A DNA stretch of 64,000 bases from Nymphaea colorata (taxonomy: Eukaryota > Streptophyta > Magnoliopsida > Nymphaeales > Nymphaeaceae), in NCBI RefSeq assembly GCF_008831285.2, contig NC_045151.1, positions 5,903,682 through 5,967,681 on the forward strand. Direction: 5' to 3'. The translations under genes and the position numbers were made by a program. This document shows, piece after piece, positions 1 through 11,388 of this stretch. Under the pieces are notes generated by a model. It had not been told where the DNA came from. It did not search any database and worked only from the letters and a program-made list of their open reading frames with translations. Each line of letters opens with the position of its first letter. Positions within the stretch are counted from its first letter, which is position 1.

Positions 1-1497
1 CAAGTCAAAGATCAAAAATTGATCCCATATCAAGAGTTAGCAGCTTCCCTCTTAAGACAGTTCGAGGAATGTCAACTCTTACATGTCAAAAGAGAATTTA
101 ACCCAATAGCAGACGGTTTAGCCAGTTTAGGCTCTACCATTGCCTTCAAACCTGGAGAATCTATCAGATCTTTTGAAGTTGGAAGACTCGAACAACCATC
201 TTTTGTCATACCAGAACAGGTGTTGCAAGCAGAAAGTAGAGAAACACCATGGTATCAGAACATCAAGGATTTTCTCCAAACTGGAACACTTCCACCAGAA
301 ATGTCTCGAAAAGAGCAAAGAGTTTTGAGACACATGTCTTCAAGATATTTCATTCTAGCCGACATCCTATACAGAAGAGGATTCAGCACAGAATATGCTA
401 GATGTCTCGATGCAAATGAGGCACTAGAAGTCATTCAAGAAGCCCATGAAGGAATTTGTGGGGGACATGTAGGGTATCAGACCCTCGTCAAGCAGATAGT
501 CAGAGCAGGGTACTATTGGCCCACAATGCAAAGAGACTGTCACCAATTTGTCAAGAAATGCATCAAATGTCAGTTGCATGCACCATCAATTCATGCTCCA
601 GCAGCGTACCTTCATTCGGTCAGCTCACCATGGCCATTCTCCATGTGGGCCTTCGACGTAGTCGGTCCAATCAATCCACCTGCCTCAAATGGACACAGGT
701 ATTTTCTTGCAGCTACAGATTACTTCACCAAATGGGTGGAAGCGATCACTTTAAAAACAGTCGAAGGACAACACGTAGTGTCCTTCATTCATAAAAATCT
801 TTTGTGTAGATTTGGCATCCCGCATGATATCGTTTCTGATAACGGTACTCATTTCAAAAATGAGAAAATGCGCAATCTTTGTCATAAACACAAAATACAA
901 CATCACTTTTCTGCCCCATATTACCCTCAAGGTAATGGTCAGGCAGAAGCAACCAACAAGATTTTGATTCGTGTCTTAGAAAGGACAGTTGAAACAGGCC
1001 GAGATTGGCACGAGAAAATGCACAATGCACTTTGGGCGTATCGAACCACAATTCGGACACCCACCAATGCTACACCAGCAGAATTAGTATATGGAACGGA
1101 AATTGTCCTTCCATTACATGTCCAAAAACCAGCAATGAAATTTGCTGCTCTCATTGAACTCCCAATTAACAAATACCAAAAAAAGAGACTTACTCAATTA
1201 GACCTCTTAGACGAGAAAAGACTACAAGCGGCAGAGCATGCCGAAGTCTATCGTAAGAGAGTCGCCCGACATTATGCCAAATCAGTCATTGAAAGAAAAT
1301 TTCAGGTAAATGATCTTGTTTTAAGATCCATAGTTCCACTCAGGAGTAGACCCAAAGGAAAATGGGCGCCGAACTGGGAAGGACCATATGTTGTCAAAGA
1401 GGTTCTACCTCACAATTCTTATCGACTGATTGATGCCGATGGGGTTGAAATCCCCGATCCAATTAATGCTTTGCATCTCAAAAAATTCTATACTTGA
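1..1497 (+). CDS. Gypsy polyprotein C-terminus: RNase H tail and integrase (5' partial)
   Basis: An open frame runs from the left edge to a TGA at 1495-1497 without a stop. It begins in the tail of RNase H (QEFNPIAD-like ending near codon 35), then a linker. The integrase zinc-binding domain follows, with H..H spacing at about 445-470 and the C..C pair (CIKC) at about 560-570. The catalytic triad is D at 655, D at 838 and E at 946; the last two are separated by 35 residues, the D,D35E spacing of retroviral-type integrases. The C-terminal part ends in a GPY-like segment (NWEGPYVVKEVL). It inserts element DNA into the host genome. No frameshift or stop is visible, so this part is young or selected. 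An in-frame TTG at 19 is not a real start; the polyprotein continues upstream. Confidence 0.9.
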   Translation, partial: QVKDQKLIPYQELAASLLRQFEECQLLHVKREFNPIADGLASLGSTIAFKPGESIRSFEVGRLEQPSFVIPEQVLQAESRETPWYQNIKDFLQTGTLPPEMSRKEQRVLRHMSSRYFILADILYRRGFSTEYARCLDANEALEVIQEAHEGICGGHVGYQTLVKQIVRAGYYWPTMQRDCHQFVKKCIKCQLHAPSIHAPAAYLHSVSSPWPFSMWAFDVVGPINPPASNGHRYFLAATDYFTKWVEAITLKTVEGQHVVSFIHKNLLCRFGIPHDIVSDNGTHFKNEKMRNLCHKHKIQHHFSAPYYPQGNGQAEATNKILIRVLERTVETGRDWHEKMHNALWAYRTTIRTPTNATPAELVYGTEIVLPLHVQKPAMKFAALIELPINKYQKKRLTQLDLLDEKRLQAAEHAEVYRKRVARHYAKSVIERKFQVNDLVLRSIVPLRSRPKGKWAPNWEGPYVVKEVLPHNSYRLIDADGVEIPDPINALHLKKFYT

Positions 1498-2516
1498 ATT
1501 TGCAATTCAAAAAAAAAAAAAAATTCAAAATAGTTGTGCTTTGATAAGCACGTTTGTAACAATTTTCAAACCAACTAAGGGGCATGGTATCCCTTAGGGA
1601 AAAGTTTCAAAAATGCATCAAAATTTTCAAACTCAACCCATGTCTTGAAGACAATTGCAAGGGCATCGTCTTGAAATAGGCAAGAAATTTCACAGACATT
1701 GAGGGACTTATGTATAGTAATTAATGTTGGTCCCGACAATCGGCATTTGTAAAGGTCTAGCATGAGATGCCATAAGAAAAAGTCTTGTCACCTAAAAGAC
1801 CTTGGCAAGATGCTAGAAAAAGCTATCAAGCGAAATGAGTTGAGCAATGAGCTCGGGGTGAGTGTAGTTGTTCCTCTGGTTCAAAGCTCAGCAGGCGCGG
1901 GTGGGCATATGACCTATGCTTACGCCGTGAAGCTAAAAAGCAATCCATGAACATTTTGCTTATATTAAGTCTCCTAAAGCCTTCTGAATTCGAGCAAGTA
2001 AGCCCGGGGAGTGTTTTACATTTGGTACCCTGAGGCCAACTGGTCTAGGAGTTACCGGCCCAAAGCTTGTTACAAGGGTTCAGAAGAAAGCCCGATAGAC
2101 TTGATATTACACAAAGCAAACTACACAAAACCGCCAAAGCGGTGGAACTCCGTAGTAGCTTTTGGGGTGGTGAGGAATTTCTCCCAAGAGTGAAGGGTGG
2201 CTCAAAAAGAAAATCAAAATTCAAAAGCAAAAGAGAGTATGTGAAAAATTAAGTAAAAGAAGAGAAAAAGCACTTGCCAATGGTTTAGAAGGCATCGAAG
2301 GCAAATTTCTCAAAGCATCAAATGCAAAAACTTTCACAATTACAAAATTTTTCAACCAACATTAATTCCTCTACAAAGTCTCCAATGAGATGGAGAAAGA
2401 TCTTCTTATTTCAGGTCTATGCCTAGCATTTCCCCTCGAGCGAGGATGGTTCAACATCATTTGAAAAATGGATTTTCCAAACGATTTGCAAAAATTTGGT
2501 GCGTGAATCTTTGCTA

Positions 2517-2542
2517 TTAAGCAAATTATTCAATTTGCTTAA
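2517..2542 (+). other. Perfect 11-bp stem-loop just before the PPT
   Basis: TTAAGCAAATT (2517-2527) pairs with AATTTGCTTAA (2532-2542) around a 4-base loop. It ends two bases before the polypurine tract. Comparable hairpins precede the PPTs at 11379, 23086 and, on the minus strand, 30387. Confidence 0.6.
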
Positions 2543-2543
2543 C

Positions 2544-2559
2544 AACAAAGAGGAGCATC
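2544..2559 (+). promoter_or_regulatory. Polypurine tract (PPT), plus-strand primer of the Gypsy element
   Basis: ACAAAGAGGAGCATC lies directly before the LTR start. The equivalent in the element at 23086-23100 reads ACAAAGAGGGGCATC. It primes second-strand DNA synthesis during reverse transcription. Confidence 0.75.
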
Positions 2560-5500
2560 TGTTAACACCCCAAATTTTTCCACATCAAAATTGAAGCAAT
2601 GTGAAAATTTCACAAAAGAATTGTGAAAATTTGCAATTTCAAAGCCAATTTCGAATCTAAAGAACAATTAGATTCAAATCGTGAATTTAACCCGATACAC
2701 GAATCCCAATGCAGGATTACGAGTCCAAATTCAATTGCAAATGTCATTTGAAATCCAAATCCAATTGCAAAATGCAAATTTTGACTTAGATCCAAGAATT
2801 GGATCTAATTCAGTCTAAAATGCTACGTGGGACCCACGTGTGGGCCCCACCTAGCCCGTGTGGTCAAGAGCCCTCCCCAGGGGCCATGCCCCCCTCCATG
2901 TCAAAAAAAAAAAATAAATAAATATTTTCTCTCAAATTAATTGAAGAAAAGTCATTTTCAAGAAGAAATAAAGGAGAAACCTAGGAAAAGAGAGACATTT
3001 ATGTCTCTCTCTCTTCTTTAACCAGATCCTCCTTAAAGAAAAAAATCATTTCCAAGGAAGCAATTACTAGACTGGTCAAACTCACCTAACCTACTTAATC
3101 CAAGTAGGTTTGACCCGGGTGCACTCAAATGTGGTGCCAATTCCAGCTAGGTTCGGTCACAATGGGCTCAATATAGTCAAAACGTAAGTCTGTCTCATGA
3201 TCCAATTAATGGACGAAAATAGACTTTGACCGAACCAAACCCACTTTGACTAAACTCAGTCAAAGTACAATTTAGCTCAATTAAGAGCTTTCTTGACCCA
3301 AATTTATCAAATTACCTCAAATAAAGTCAAACTACTTGCAAATGAGCTTTGACTTTGGTCAATTGGTCGAAATTGATCAATTTGGACAATTTTGCCCTTC
3401 TGCGGTCAACTTAAGATTAAAAAGCCTAAAATGGTTTATGAAAGGCAAATAAACATTTGAATTTGTCAAATGCTTGAATCAAATACCAAATTTAAATTGA
3501 ATTTCTCAAGTGAAAGTTTGATTCAGTTGAAATCCATTTTCAATCAAGTTTTGGACGAAAATACCCTTTTCGAACCAAATTTGATAAAATTTTTAAATTT
3601 TATTAAAATTTAAATTTAATTATCATAATTCAATGGCATTTGGAGCTTAGTAACTAGGTTTTAACCTTATAAGCTCGATTTCAAACAAAAAAAAAATAAA
3701 TAGTATAAAATAAGGGCAAAACCCTGTGTAAGGGCATTTTCGTCCAAAATTTTGGTCAAAATGGTCACCTAGGTCTGAACCCAAGTTGACCAAACCTAGC
3801 CCAGCCCACCTAGCTCGTGGAAATGGGCTGAGAAATGGTCAATTAGAGCCTTTAAAGTCTATTTAACTCATTTTACAAGTCCCCAAGGTCTTAAGTAAGT
3901 TCCCAAGGTGAGTTAAGAAGGTGGTTGAACCCACCTCCTCCTCTATATAAACCTCCCCTTGGCCACTAAGGGGGAGGACGAAATTTTGGAGCATTCTATC
4001 AAATTGCTGCAGCCAAGGAGCTAGGAGGGAGAAGCCAAGGAAGAGAGAAGAGGTTCGTCCAAGCCCCCTTCCCCTTTTTCTCCCATTCTCTTCTTCACTT
4101 TCTTCTATTCTCCCCATTGATTTTGCTAAGTTAGGGTGCTTAAGTGAACCCTTACTTAGGATTTTCGTGGTGAGAAGCCCTCTTTACCACTCCAAATTCC
4201 AGCAAGCAAGCTATTTCTTATTCTAGCTTTGCTAAGCTTGAATCCACGGTTGGATTCTTGCTTAGGATTGCTTGGGTTAGAAAACAAGTGAAGACGAAAG
4301 ACAAACATCAAGACCGACCGCAAGGTAGGTGATCTTAACTCACTTCTCTTCTACTTTAGCTTATTGTTGATTTATTTTAATTCCAACAATTCGTGGGAGG
4401 GTTTATTTTCATTTGCTTACGGCTGGGAATGATGTCCAGCTAAGGGAAACCTACGCTTCAATGTACATGTTAATGCATAATGCATGCATATGTCGGTTTT
4501 TCTTAAATATGAACCCAAGTATCAAATTTCGAAATGGGCCCCAAGGCCACGTCCCTTTCAAAGGAACCAACTTAATACCATTTTGAACTCCCTACCATGA
4601 GAGAATCCCACGGTGAGAAAGTGATTTTGCTACATCACGTATGATGAAAATGCCTATAAGGGATGGATACGTTTTTATGAATGTGATCCACCCTTGCGTG
4701 GCGAAATGATGGACGAATAAGCTTGAGTATTGTTTTATTTTCTTTCTTATTCACAGTCATTTTGATTCATGTCTTTCAATTTAATTAATCAAGGTAGTAG
4801 GGAAGATTTGAAACAAGTTCTCAATCTTCCTACATAAAAGAACCCAGCCATGAATCATCATGATTCATGAGTCATGCGGTCCCTTGATAAAATTTCATTT
4901 TGAAAAGTAAGGTACGTATATGTATACATTGTTATATATGTACATATATGCATCCGATTTCTTGTCAAAAATTACATTCCTCCCTTAAAATCAGGTTGGA
5001 ACATGTTTCCAAACCGGTCTTTAAGGAAATTGGCCATTTTTATTGATTTTTCTAGTGCAAGATTATAAATTACTTTCATTTCATTTTTACTTAATTTCAG
5101 CAAACCCATACGTAAGATGTATGTATGTTGTTGAAATCAGACCATGTTTTATAGGAATTGGTTTAAGAATATCAAAATTTACGTATTTGAAATACCAACC
5201 ATCCTAGAATCATCCAAAGGAGTTGATGATTTCATTACTACGAAATCTGGAATTTGAATAGATTTGAAAAACTCATTGTTTCTATCTAAGAAACAAGTCC
5301 TTATTGGAATCAATGTCATAATTTTCAGCTATTTAAATCAACACAAGGTCTGATTTTTAGCTATTTTGAGACAAAAGTGGACGTCATCCATGTCTCCCAT
5401 CCGTTTCAAAGATTGAACTTGACATCATTTATATATTTTCATCATTTTGATAATTTTATGTCAAGCCTCAAGCTTATGGACTACATCTCTAATTCATGTG

Positions 5501-6383
5501 CTTAATCATATAATGAGCACATATAGAGAAAGTCCTACATTTTAATCAATCTTCATGTATAGATTGTATGACGTGCAATACGGACTTTGAGAGATTATGA
5601 GGGAGTGAAGAATGTATGTTTCATATGAATGAATCTTGATGGATTATGAGAGAGAGAAGAATGAATGTTCCATATAGTTTCCATTCTCGTTTCATGCATT
5701 CACTTTCACTCAAAATCAATGGCACCACATGCACATTCTCAAGAAATTAAGTGATTCAAATTTAAGTTGCAAAAAGTGACCAAGTCATATTGCAATGAGA
5801 ATTTGTAAACTTCACTTAACTTCAAAAGAAAACACAAGCAATGCATTCATAATCTTTTGGCCAAAGTGCATTTGAAAAACAACATGTTTTCTAACAATTT
5901 GGAACCTATGTTCTTTCAAAAGAATGAATTCTACAAATCACATGATTTGACAAAAGAAGAGTTCAAAATCAATTTTTATCATAAGATGATCATCATCATC
6001 TAGAGTTCACAACAAAGAACTCAATTCCAAATCTTCAAAAATCCTCAAGAATTATGTGTTTCAAATAACACCAAAACAAAGGATTTTAAACCAACTTGAA
6101 AACCCCCAATATTCAAATTCATTTATTCAAAAAAATGAATTTCGGTTCTTGAATCCAAAACCTCAATGCATAAGCATATAGGACTTACATCAATAACTCG
6201 TATATGATCCAAATGATCTTTAGTCCTTGGTCTAATTACCCCTGTTAAAGGCGGCAGGAACGGTTGGACCTCGTACCGACGAGCGGATCCCTTTCTCTTG
6301 AAAATTTTCTCAAAACCCCAATTTTAAAAGAATTTTGCTGACTCGCATTTCGACCTTCTTGAAAAGGGAGTGGGGTGCGAACA
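2560..6383 (+). repeat. 3' LTR of Tat-like Gypsy element (about 3.8 kb)
   Basis: Starts TGTTAACACC right after the PPT and ends GCGAACA, giving short inverted ends TGTT/AACA. It holds a TATA box at 3944 followed by a CT-rich leader. At 6239-6285 it has a two-hairpin block shared with the LTRs ending at 19713 and 25959 and with the solo LTR at 35198. No long ORF. The right boundary is set by the terminal pattern alone. Confidence 0.75.
3944..3951 (+). promoter_or_regulatory. LTR TATA box (TATATAAA)
   Basis: TATATAAA lies about 1.4 kb into the LTR and is followed by a C/T-rich stretch, as in the other LTR promoters here (17666, 23915, 27213). Confidence 0.6.
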
Positions 6384-6555
6384 GTTTATTAAAGTACAAT
6401 GATGACAAAATGATCATTGTTTTAAATATATTGTGAACATCCGCCTATGATGCTTCTTTTCAAGAAGGGCACTGGCTTGAATTTTTCTTTTGTGTTCACC
6501 TCTTCATAGTTTGGGCATACTAGGGCTCGAGTGCTTCGTTACTCCACCAAGGAAA

Positions 6556-7529
6556 TTAGCTCGAAAATTCAATCTTCATGTTTGTCAAGGCCAGTAAAAA
6601 TGGATGATAACCATGACACATAAAGAGGTCAGATCCCTTCTGATTTTGAGAGAAATCCTTGAACAATGGATGCTTTTTGTAATTTGCTATGGATAGATCT
6701 GGCTTGCTGCCTTTCACTACCCATATTTGTTTCTTGCGCTTGTGAATGGTTAACTTACTAAGGCTCCAAGTTTGCTCTTTTTCCTTGTAGAATTGGATAC
6801 TTGGCATCTCGCTTGCATACATTGAGGCTAGAATCATTGGATGCATGAGGCAATTTTGTCTGTCCTCTACATAAATTGTGATGGTACTCAAGCCTTGAGC
6901 CCATTTGACACACTGATGTAGTGTGGAGGGAACTGCATTGGTGGCATAGATCCATGCCCTATCGAGTAGCAAATTGAATGAAAATTCTATATTTACCACA
7001 TGAAATAAAACCTGATACTGCATTCCAAAGATATCTAAATTGAGACATATGCAGCCTAGGCAAGGTTGTCCCGATCCATCGTATCTATGAATGAAGATTG
7101 ATGATGGAGTGTAGTCAGCTTGCCTTATACTCAATGTGTAGACAGCCTACTGTGGACAAATGTTCAGGTTGGTTCCTCCATTGATTAAGACATGGGAAAC
7201 TCTGACATCCATTATCTCAACCACTATTCATTATGCAACGTACCTCCATTTGGCAAGTATTCATAACAAAACCTGATATTGCATTCCAAAGATATCTAAA
7301 TTGAGACATATGCAGCCTAGGCAAGGTTGTCCCGATCCATCATATCTATGAATGAAGATTGATGATGGAGTGTAGTCAGCTTGCCTTATACTCAATGTGT
7401 AGACAGTCTACTATGGACAAATGTTTAGGTTGGCTCCTCCATCGATTAAGACATGGGAAACTCAGACATCCATTATCTCAACCACTATTCATTATGCAAC
7501 GTACCTCCATTTGGCAAGTATTCATCACA
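6556..7529 (-). pseudogene. Gypsy aspartic protease region (minus strand, duplicated and broken)
   Basis: The frame read from 7134 down to 6556 carries the protease core seen in Tat-type elements: a YDGSGQ segment, then the signature FNLLLDRAWIY and AVPSTLHQ close to the family's NLLLGRPWIH..AVPSSLHQ. The active-site block lies just upstream in the same orientation. In the copy at 7269-7529 it reads LIDGG, and in the copy at 7008-7268 LINGG, with the catalytic aspartate replaced by asparagine. A stop separates the active-site block from the longer frame. The 261-bp duplication repeats this whole segment. The protease would process the Gag-Pol polyprotein; this copy is dead. Confidence 0.7.
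7008..7529. repeat. 261-bp tandem duplication inside Gypsy protease
   Basis: Bases 7008-7268 recur at 7269-7529 with few substitutions. Anchors such as CCTGATA (7011 and 7272) and TTGGCAAGTA (7250 and 7511) are exactly 261 bases apart, 87 codons. The two copies differ at the protease active-site codon. Confidence 0.9.
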
Positions 7530-7869
7530 AAATATGATCGAACCATAGTCTCAAAGTACATTTGTCTCCTTGACTAGGGTTAAATTTTATCTTCTCGATT
7601 TGAGGTAGAGAATCTAGCTTTTCAAAAAGGACTTCCAAAGGTTTTGGATCTCATATCTGTGTCCCTTGATCTACCTCTGTTCAAATATGATGTTTTTCTT
7701 ATTCGGCCTGCTCATTTGTAGACCTTTTCTTTTGTCTAGATAACAATCCAAAGAAGTCAAGGGATGCTTTCCCCTTTTTATCTACCACCATGATCAGATG
7801 ACCTTTTAAAAATCTTACCATTGCATCTGTTTTTTTTTCATGCTTAGGAGAAGGGTTCTTATCTGGCAA

Positions 7870-9091
7870 TTAACTGACTACCTTGACTATTTCTTTGTCA
7901 ACTTCATTTTGGACTATGTTTTTAAGCACAAAACAATCTTCTATATCATGCCCTACAACATGATAGAATTTACAAAATTGCTCTTTGTTTTTCCTCATAA
8001 TATATCTTTCAACCAGCTCGTGCATGATTTCTTCATAACTATGCTTCAATGGGGTAAACTTTATGTCATATCCCCGTCCAATATATTTGTTGTTGGTGCC
8101 ACTATTGCTGCTGACATTATTGGCTACTCCTTTACTTACGAAGTAGTATGCCTTTTCCTTATTGAAGGTAGCGGCATTGGCTATGATATTAGTTAGGGCA
8201 TTCTGACTTTTGCTATTTTTTTTGGCATCTTTCTTGAATTTTACCATGATTGATGCACTCAGCCCTCTCAGTGAGATTGATGAAAGATTTGATAAAACCA
8301 GTAGAAATGAAGCACCTCAATGACTGTGTCAAACTGTTAGTAATCAGTATCAATGCATGGGATTGGGAGATTTAGTCTCTCACCTTATTGCAAGAGGACC
8401 TCTATCTTTAATAAAATCCCCAACCTTTCATTGGTCTCTGCATCAGATAGCACAATGTGGTGATTGTCGGGGCAGTTTCGACATTCTAAATGAATCTTTC
8501 GATGAAGAGGTTGATCAATTTTTCAGCTCTACAAGGTTAATGTGTTCTCTATACTACTGTGTTGCAATTCCTTCTAAGCTCCTAAAGAAGCACTGAGAGA
8601 GAGCTCTACAATTGTGGTAGAATTTGTAATATTCTACAAAGAATTCTTGATGTGCCTATCATTCTTGAAGCTTTGGTAGAAGTCTTCGCAAGTAAAATAT
8701 TTTTTATTCTTGCCTTTAAGTTTAACCGCATTCAACTTCTTTTCAACTTCCTAGATCTTGGCTTTCCAGGATTCTCCCTTCTTTTTTTCCTGAGAGCCAT
8801 TTGTTCCTCCTCATTACTTGATTCTGTAGTAGCACCTTCAGAAGAATCAGAATGGCTCGAGGAGATTTCTTTGTCTTCTTTCCCTTTCTTTTTGGCTTTC
8901 CCTGCCCGATCTTGCTCTTCATTTAACATGATCATGTATTTTTTGAATCTCTTGTATTCTTCATACTCTGGAACATTTGCTTCTGTCTTGGGAGTTGTTC
9001 TTGAGGAGGATTCTTCTCCCATGCCTCATGTGATCAGTTGTTCTAGTTCCATCTCAATCCTTTTTCTTTGTTGGTTCCTGGTCTCCACCAT
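7870..9091 (-). pseudogene. Gypsy gag remnant (Tat-like, minus strand)
   Basis: Reading down from an ATG at 9091-9089 (MVETRNQQRK), a stop occurs after about 22 codons. An acidic, Ser-rich segment with Lys/Arg follows at 9022-8732. After a decayed stretch, a 125-residue frame (8247-7870) ends with CKFYHVVGHDIEDC, matching the CxFHxxxGHxTxxC-type zinc knuckle before protease in plant Tat-like Gag. Gag forms the particle and binds RNA. The order gag then protease toward lower coordinates fits one minus-strand element continuing to about 6450. Confidence 0.6.
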
Positions 9092-9369
9092 AAAAAGACA
9101 TTCAACTTGTAAGAAGAAAAATTGTCGATGTCAGGTTTTGATTTGATGAGAGATGATTTTCACAAACGATAAATTAAAAAAATGGCAAATTTTGTTTGCA
9201 TACTACGAGAAAAATGACAATGACAAAACTTTGACAAGACTTGAGAAAACTTGGCAAAGCTTGACACAATTTGATTTGGTTGTCTACATCATTTGAACTA
9301 AACATGGTGATCTAGGACAAAAGAATACATGGACGGACTTCATTCCACCATTTTACATATTCAAGTCTC
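9092..9369. other. Unassigned spacer between two Gypsy remnants
   Basis: No ORF or repeat recognised; A-rich with repeated CTTGACA/CTTGGCA-like phrases. It may be the 5' leader of the minus-strand gag remnant. Confidence 0.3.
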
Positions 9370-9379
9370 CGCTCGCTCC

Positions 9380-10400
9380 CCAGTGGATGACAGTACGTCA
9401 GGGCAATAGAATGCCGAGACTAGTGTGGGTGCCCAAACCCCACCGAGATAGACTCCACCTATGGATTAGCAAACTATACTGCTGACAATGTTGCAGACAC
9501 TGACCTCCTTTGTGCAGTCGATGGTCAGTAATCAGGGGAGCCATACATCCCCTACTGGAGACACCAGTGTGCCACTTCGGGAGAAGGCAACGATGGTGTC
9601 GTACCAATAGTTTATGGCAATGCAGCTGCCTATCTTTATAGGAGAAGGCAATCCAGACAAGGCAAAAGAATGGATTGAGGATGTTGAACGCATCATTGGG
9701 CTTCTGAAGATGCTAGAAGAAGACAAAGTGAATTATGGATCTTATCTGTTGAAGGGTGATGCCAAGAATTGGTGGCAATTGGCTATTGAGATATGATTTG
9801 CGGGCCAACTGTCAATCTTTTGAAAGCAGTTTAGAGATTCCTTCTTCAGCACTTACTTTCGAGTGCATGCCAGAGACAAGAAAATGCAAGAGTTTCTTGA
9901 TTTACAGTAAAATCAGCTGAGCCTGGAATAATACATTACGAAATATCAACACTTGGAGGTGTATTGCCCACACCTTTACACTACAGATGAGGCCAGAGCA
10001 GGCAAGTTTGTGTGCGGGCTGCGGGATGGACTGCAAAGCAAAGTCTTGACAAGCAGACCTCGTGACTTGGACGAGGCGGTCACCATGACAAGATGCATAG
10101 AAGAGGACTGGGCAAGGACATAGAAGGATCACCACAAGAAGGCAGGCGAGCAATCACACGGTGGGAGAACGCAGGTCAAGCGCCAACCCTTTGCAGGCAG
10201 GGCAAGGCCTTATGAGAGGCATGATGACAAAACATTTAGACGGAACCAGCCAACCCGTAGTGAGGCCACACATGGGTCAGTGGCTACTCCGACTTACACT
10301 GCACCATGATAGATGCCCTAGCATCAAGAACCAAGGGAAAAACTACTCAATCCAAACAAATAGAGGAGGAAGGATAAAAAAAAAATGTAAGCTTGAAATC
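9380..10400 (+). pseudogene. Gypsy gag remnant of a different lineage (plus strand)
   Basis: The clearest frame starts at 9614 (MAMQLPIFIGEGNPDKAKEW) and runs on through stops at about 9795 and 9906. It has the retrotransposon-gag pattern: P..F.GEG.P..A..WIEDVERI, then YLLKGDAKNWW, then a diverged copy of the F(R)..YF..H.RD.K..EFL segment. Near 10010-10110 come CGLRDGLQSKV and RDLDEAV, followed by a basic tail. This fits Gag of chromovirus or Del-like Gypsy elements better than the Tat-like gag at 7870-9091. Several stops make it non-functional. No pol follows before 10771. Confidence 0.65.
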
Positions 10401-10770
10401 TTTTTTCTTTTGATGATCGATTTTATTTACTAGTATTTTTGCACTTACAAACTAACCTTCGAATGCAGACGAAAGGTGCAAAAGCCAAAAAAGTATAATG
10501 AATCAAACTGTTGCGAGCAATTTTATTGTCATTATTGAGGATGATTTTCAGCCACAAAGTCAGATCAATTATTTAGGCGTATTATCATGCTCAAGCTCTT
10601 TACTTGTGGTTGTCAAACGTTTATGATCCATTATTGTTATACAGGTCATTGATGAATACACAAAAATGTTGAAGTCATTTTAGTATGACCATATTAAGAT
10701 ATCTTTGAACTGACATTTCATGGTAAACTTGTTCTGGCACTTCCGTTGTTGTTACATTATTTGTTTGACA
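10401..10770. other. Unassigned 370-bp stretch
   Basis: No coding or repeat feature recognised between the gag remnant and the LTR fragment. Confidence 0.3.
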
Positions 10771-11030
10771 CGTGTTAAAGCTCAAAATTTTTTCATCTCA
10801 ACACTTGAATTTCAAATGAATTTTGAAATCTAAACACAATTTAGGTAAAATAATGAATTTGACTCATAGCACAAAACCCAATGGATCCGAATTAGGATTT
10901 GAAACCCAAATCCATTTGCAATTGTCATTTGAACCCATATCCAATCACTAGATTCAATTCAGATTCCAAAACGCCAAGTGGGACCCACATGTGGACCCTA
11001 CCTAGCCCGTGTGGCGATGGGCCCACCCAT
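10771..11030 (+). repeat. Fragment of a Tat-like LTR 5' end
   Basis: It follows the beginning of the LTR at 2560-2870: TGTTAA near the start, a run of AAATCCAAT-like phrases, then GTGGGACCCAC and CCTAGCCCGTGTGG (compare 2827-2862). The similarity stops after about 260 bases, so only the first part of an LTR is present. Confidence 0.5.
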
Positions 11031-11388
11031 TTTATCAGAATCATGTACTTTCACAATTTTCACCAAATTCACCAACTGGGACATTTTTTTAGATTATGAG
11101 TTCTAATAATTACTACTCAGTTCTCAAACTCAAGCCATCTTTTGTTACAATGTTTAGAGCAACAAATTTTCACAAATCTCAAAATGGATATCCTTGATTA
11201 CAAAAATGTTTGGAGTAACAGATCTTCACAATTACCATATTTCAAATTCTCACCATGTTTGGAATAAGGCATTTTGTTTCTACAAAGGAATCCTCCTCAC
11301 AACATTTGCAAAATGATTTCAAAATCCGAGGTCTTATCTTTGCTATTAACCACAGCTTGACACAGGCTTAATAGCAAAAAAAGGCATC
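11031..11388 (+). other. Retrotransposon 3' untranslated region with stem-loop and PPT
   Basis: Non-coding. It ends in a perfect 11-bp stem (TTTGCTATTAA at 11339-11349 with TTAATAGCAAA at 11368-11378, 18-base loop) and a purine tract AAAAAAAGGCATC at 11376-11388 directly before an LTR start. Confidence 0.55.

Larger units (their letters stand above)
1498..2559 (+). other. Non-coding pol-to-LTR spacer of the Tat-like element
   Basis: No convincing ORF. The stretch 1985-2200 is clearly related, in opposite orientation, to 31640-31850, sharing blocks such as CCAACTGGTCT and GTTACAAG. It is therefore a shared part of this retrotransposon group and not random filler. The last 50 bases hold a perfect stem-loop (2517-2542) and the PPT. 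Confidence 0.6.
1..6383 (+). mobile_element. Ty3/Gypsy LTR retrotransposon (Tat-like), 3' part, cut by the window edge
   Basis: Seen: an integrase frame, about 1 kb of non-coding spacer, a purine-rich tract, and a very long LTR from TGTTAACACC (2560) to GCGAACA (6383). Known: a spacer between pol and the 3' LTR plus LTRs of several kb is typical of the plant Tat/Ogre clade. The 5' half lies left of the window, so the target duplication cannot be tested; the base run after the LTR is GTTTA. The element abuts a minus-strand Gypsy remnant at 6450-9091, so it may have inserted into that older copy. Confidence 0.85.

Noticed and set aside
8652-9146. 164-residue plus-strand frame
   Set aside because: It is the antisense shadow of the minus-strand Gag remnant, whose residues fit the Gag pattern.
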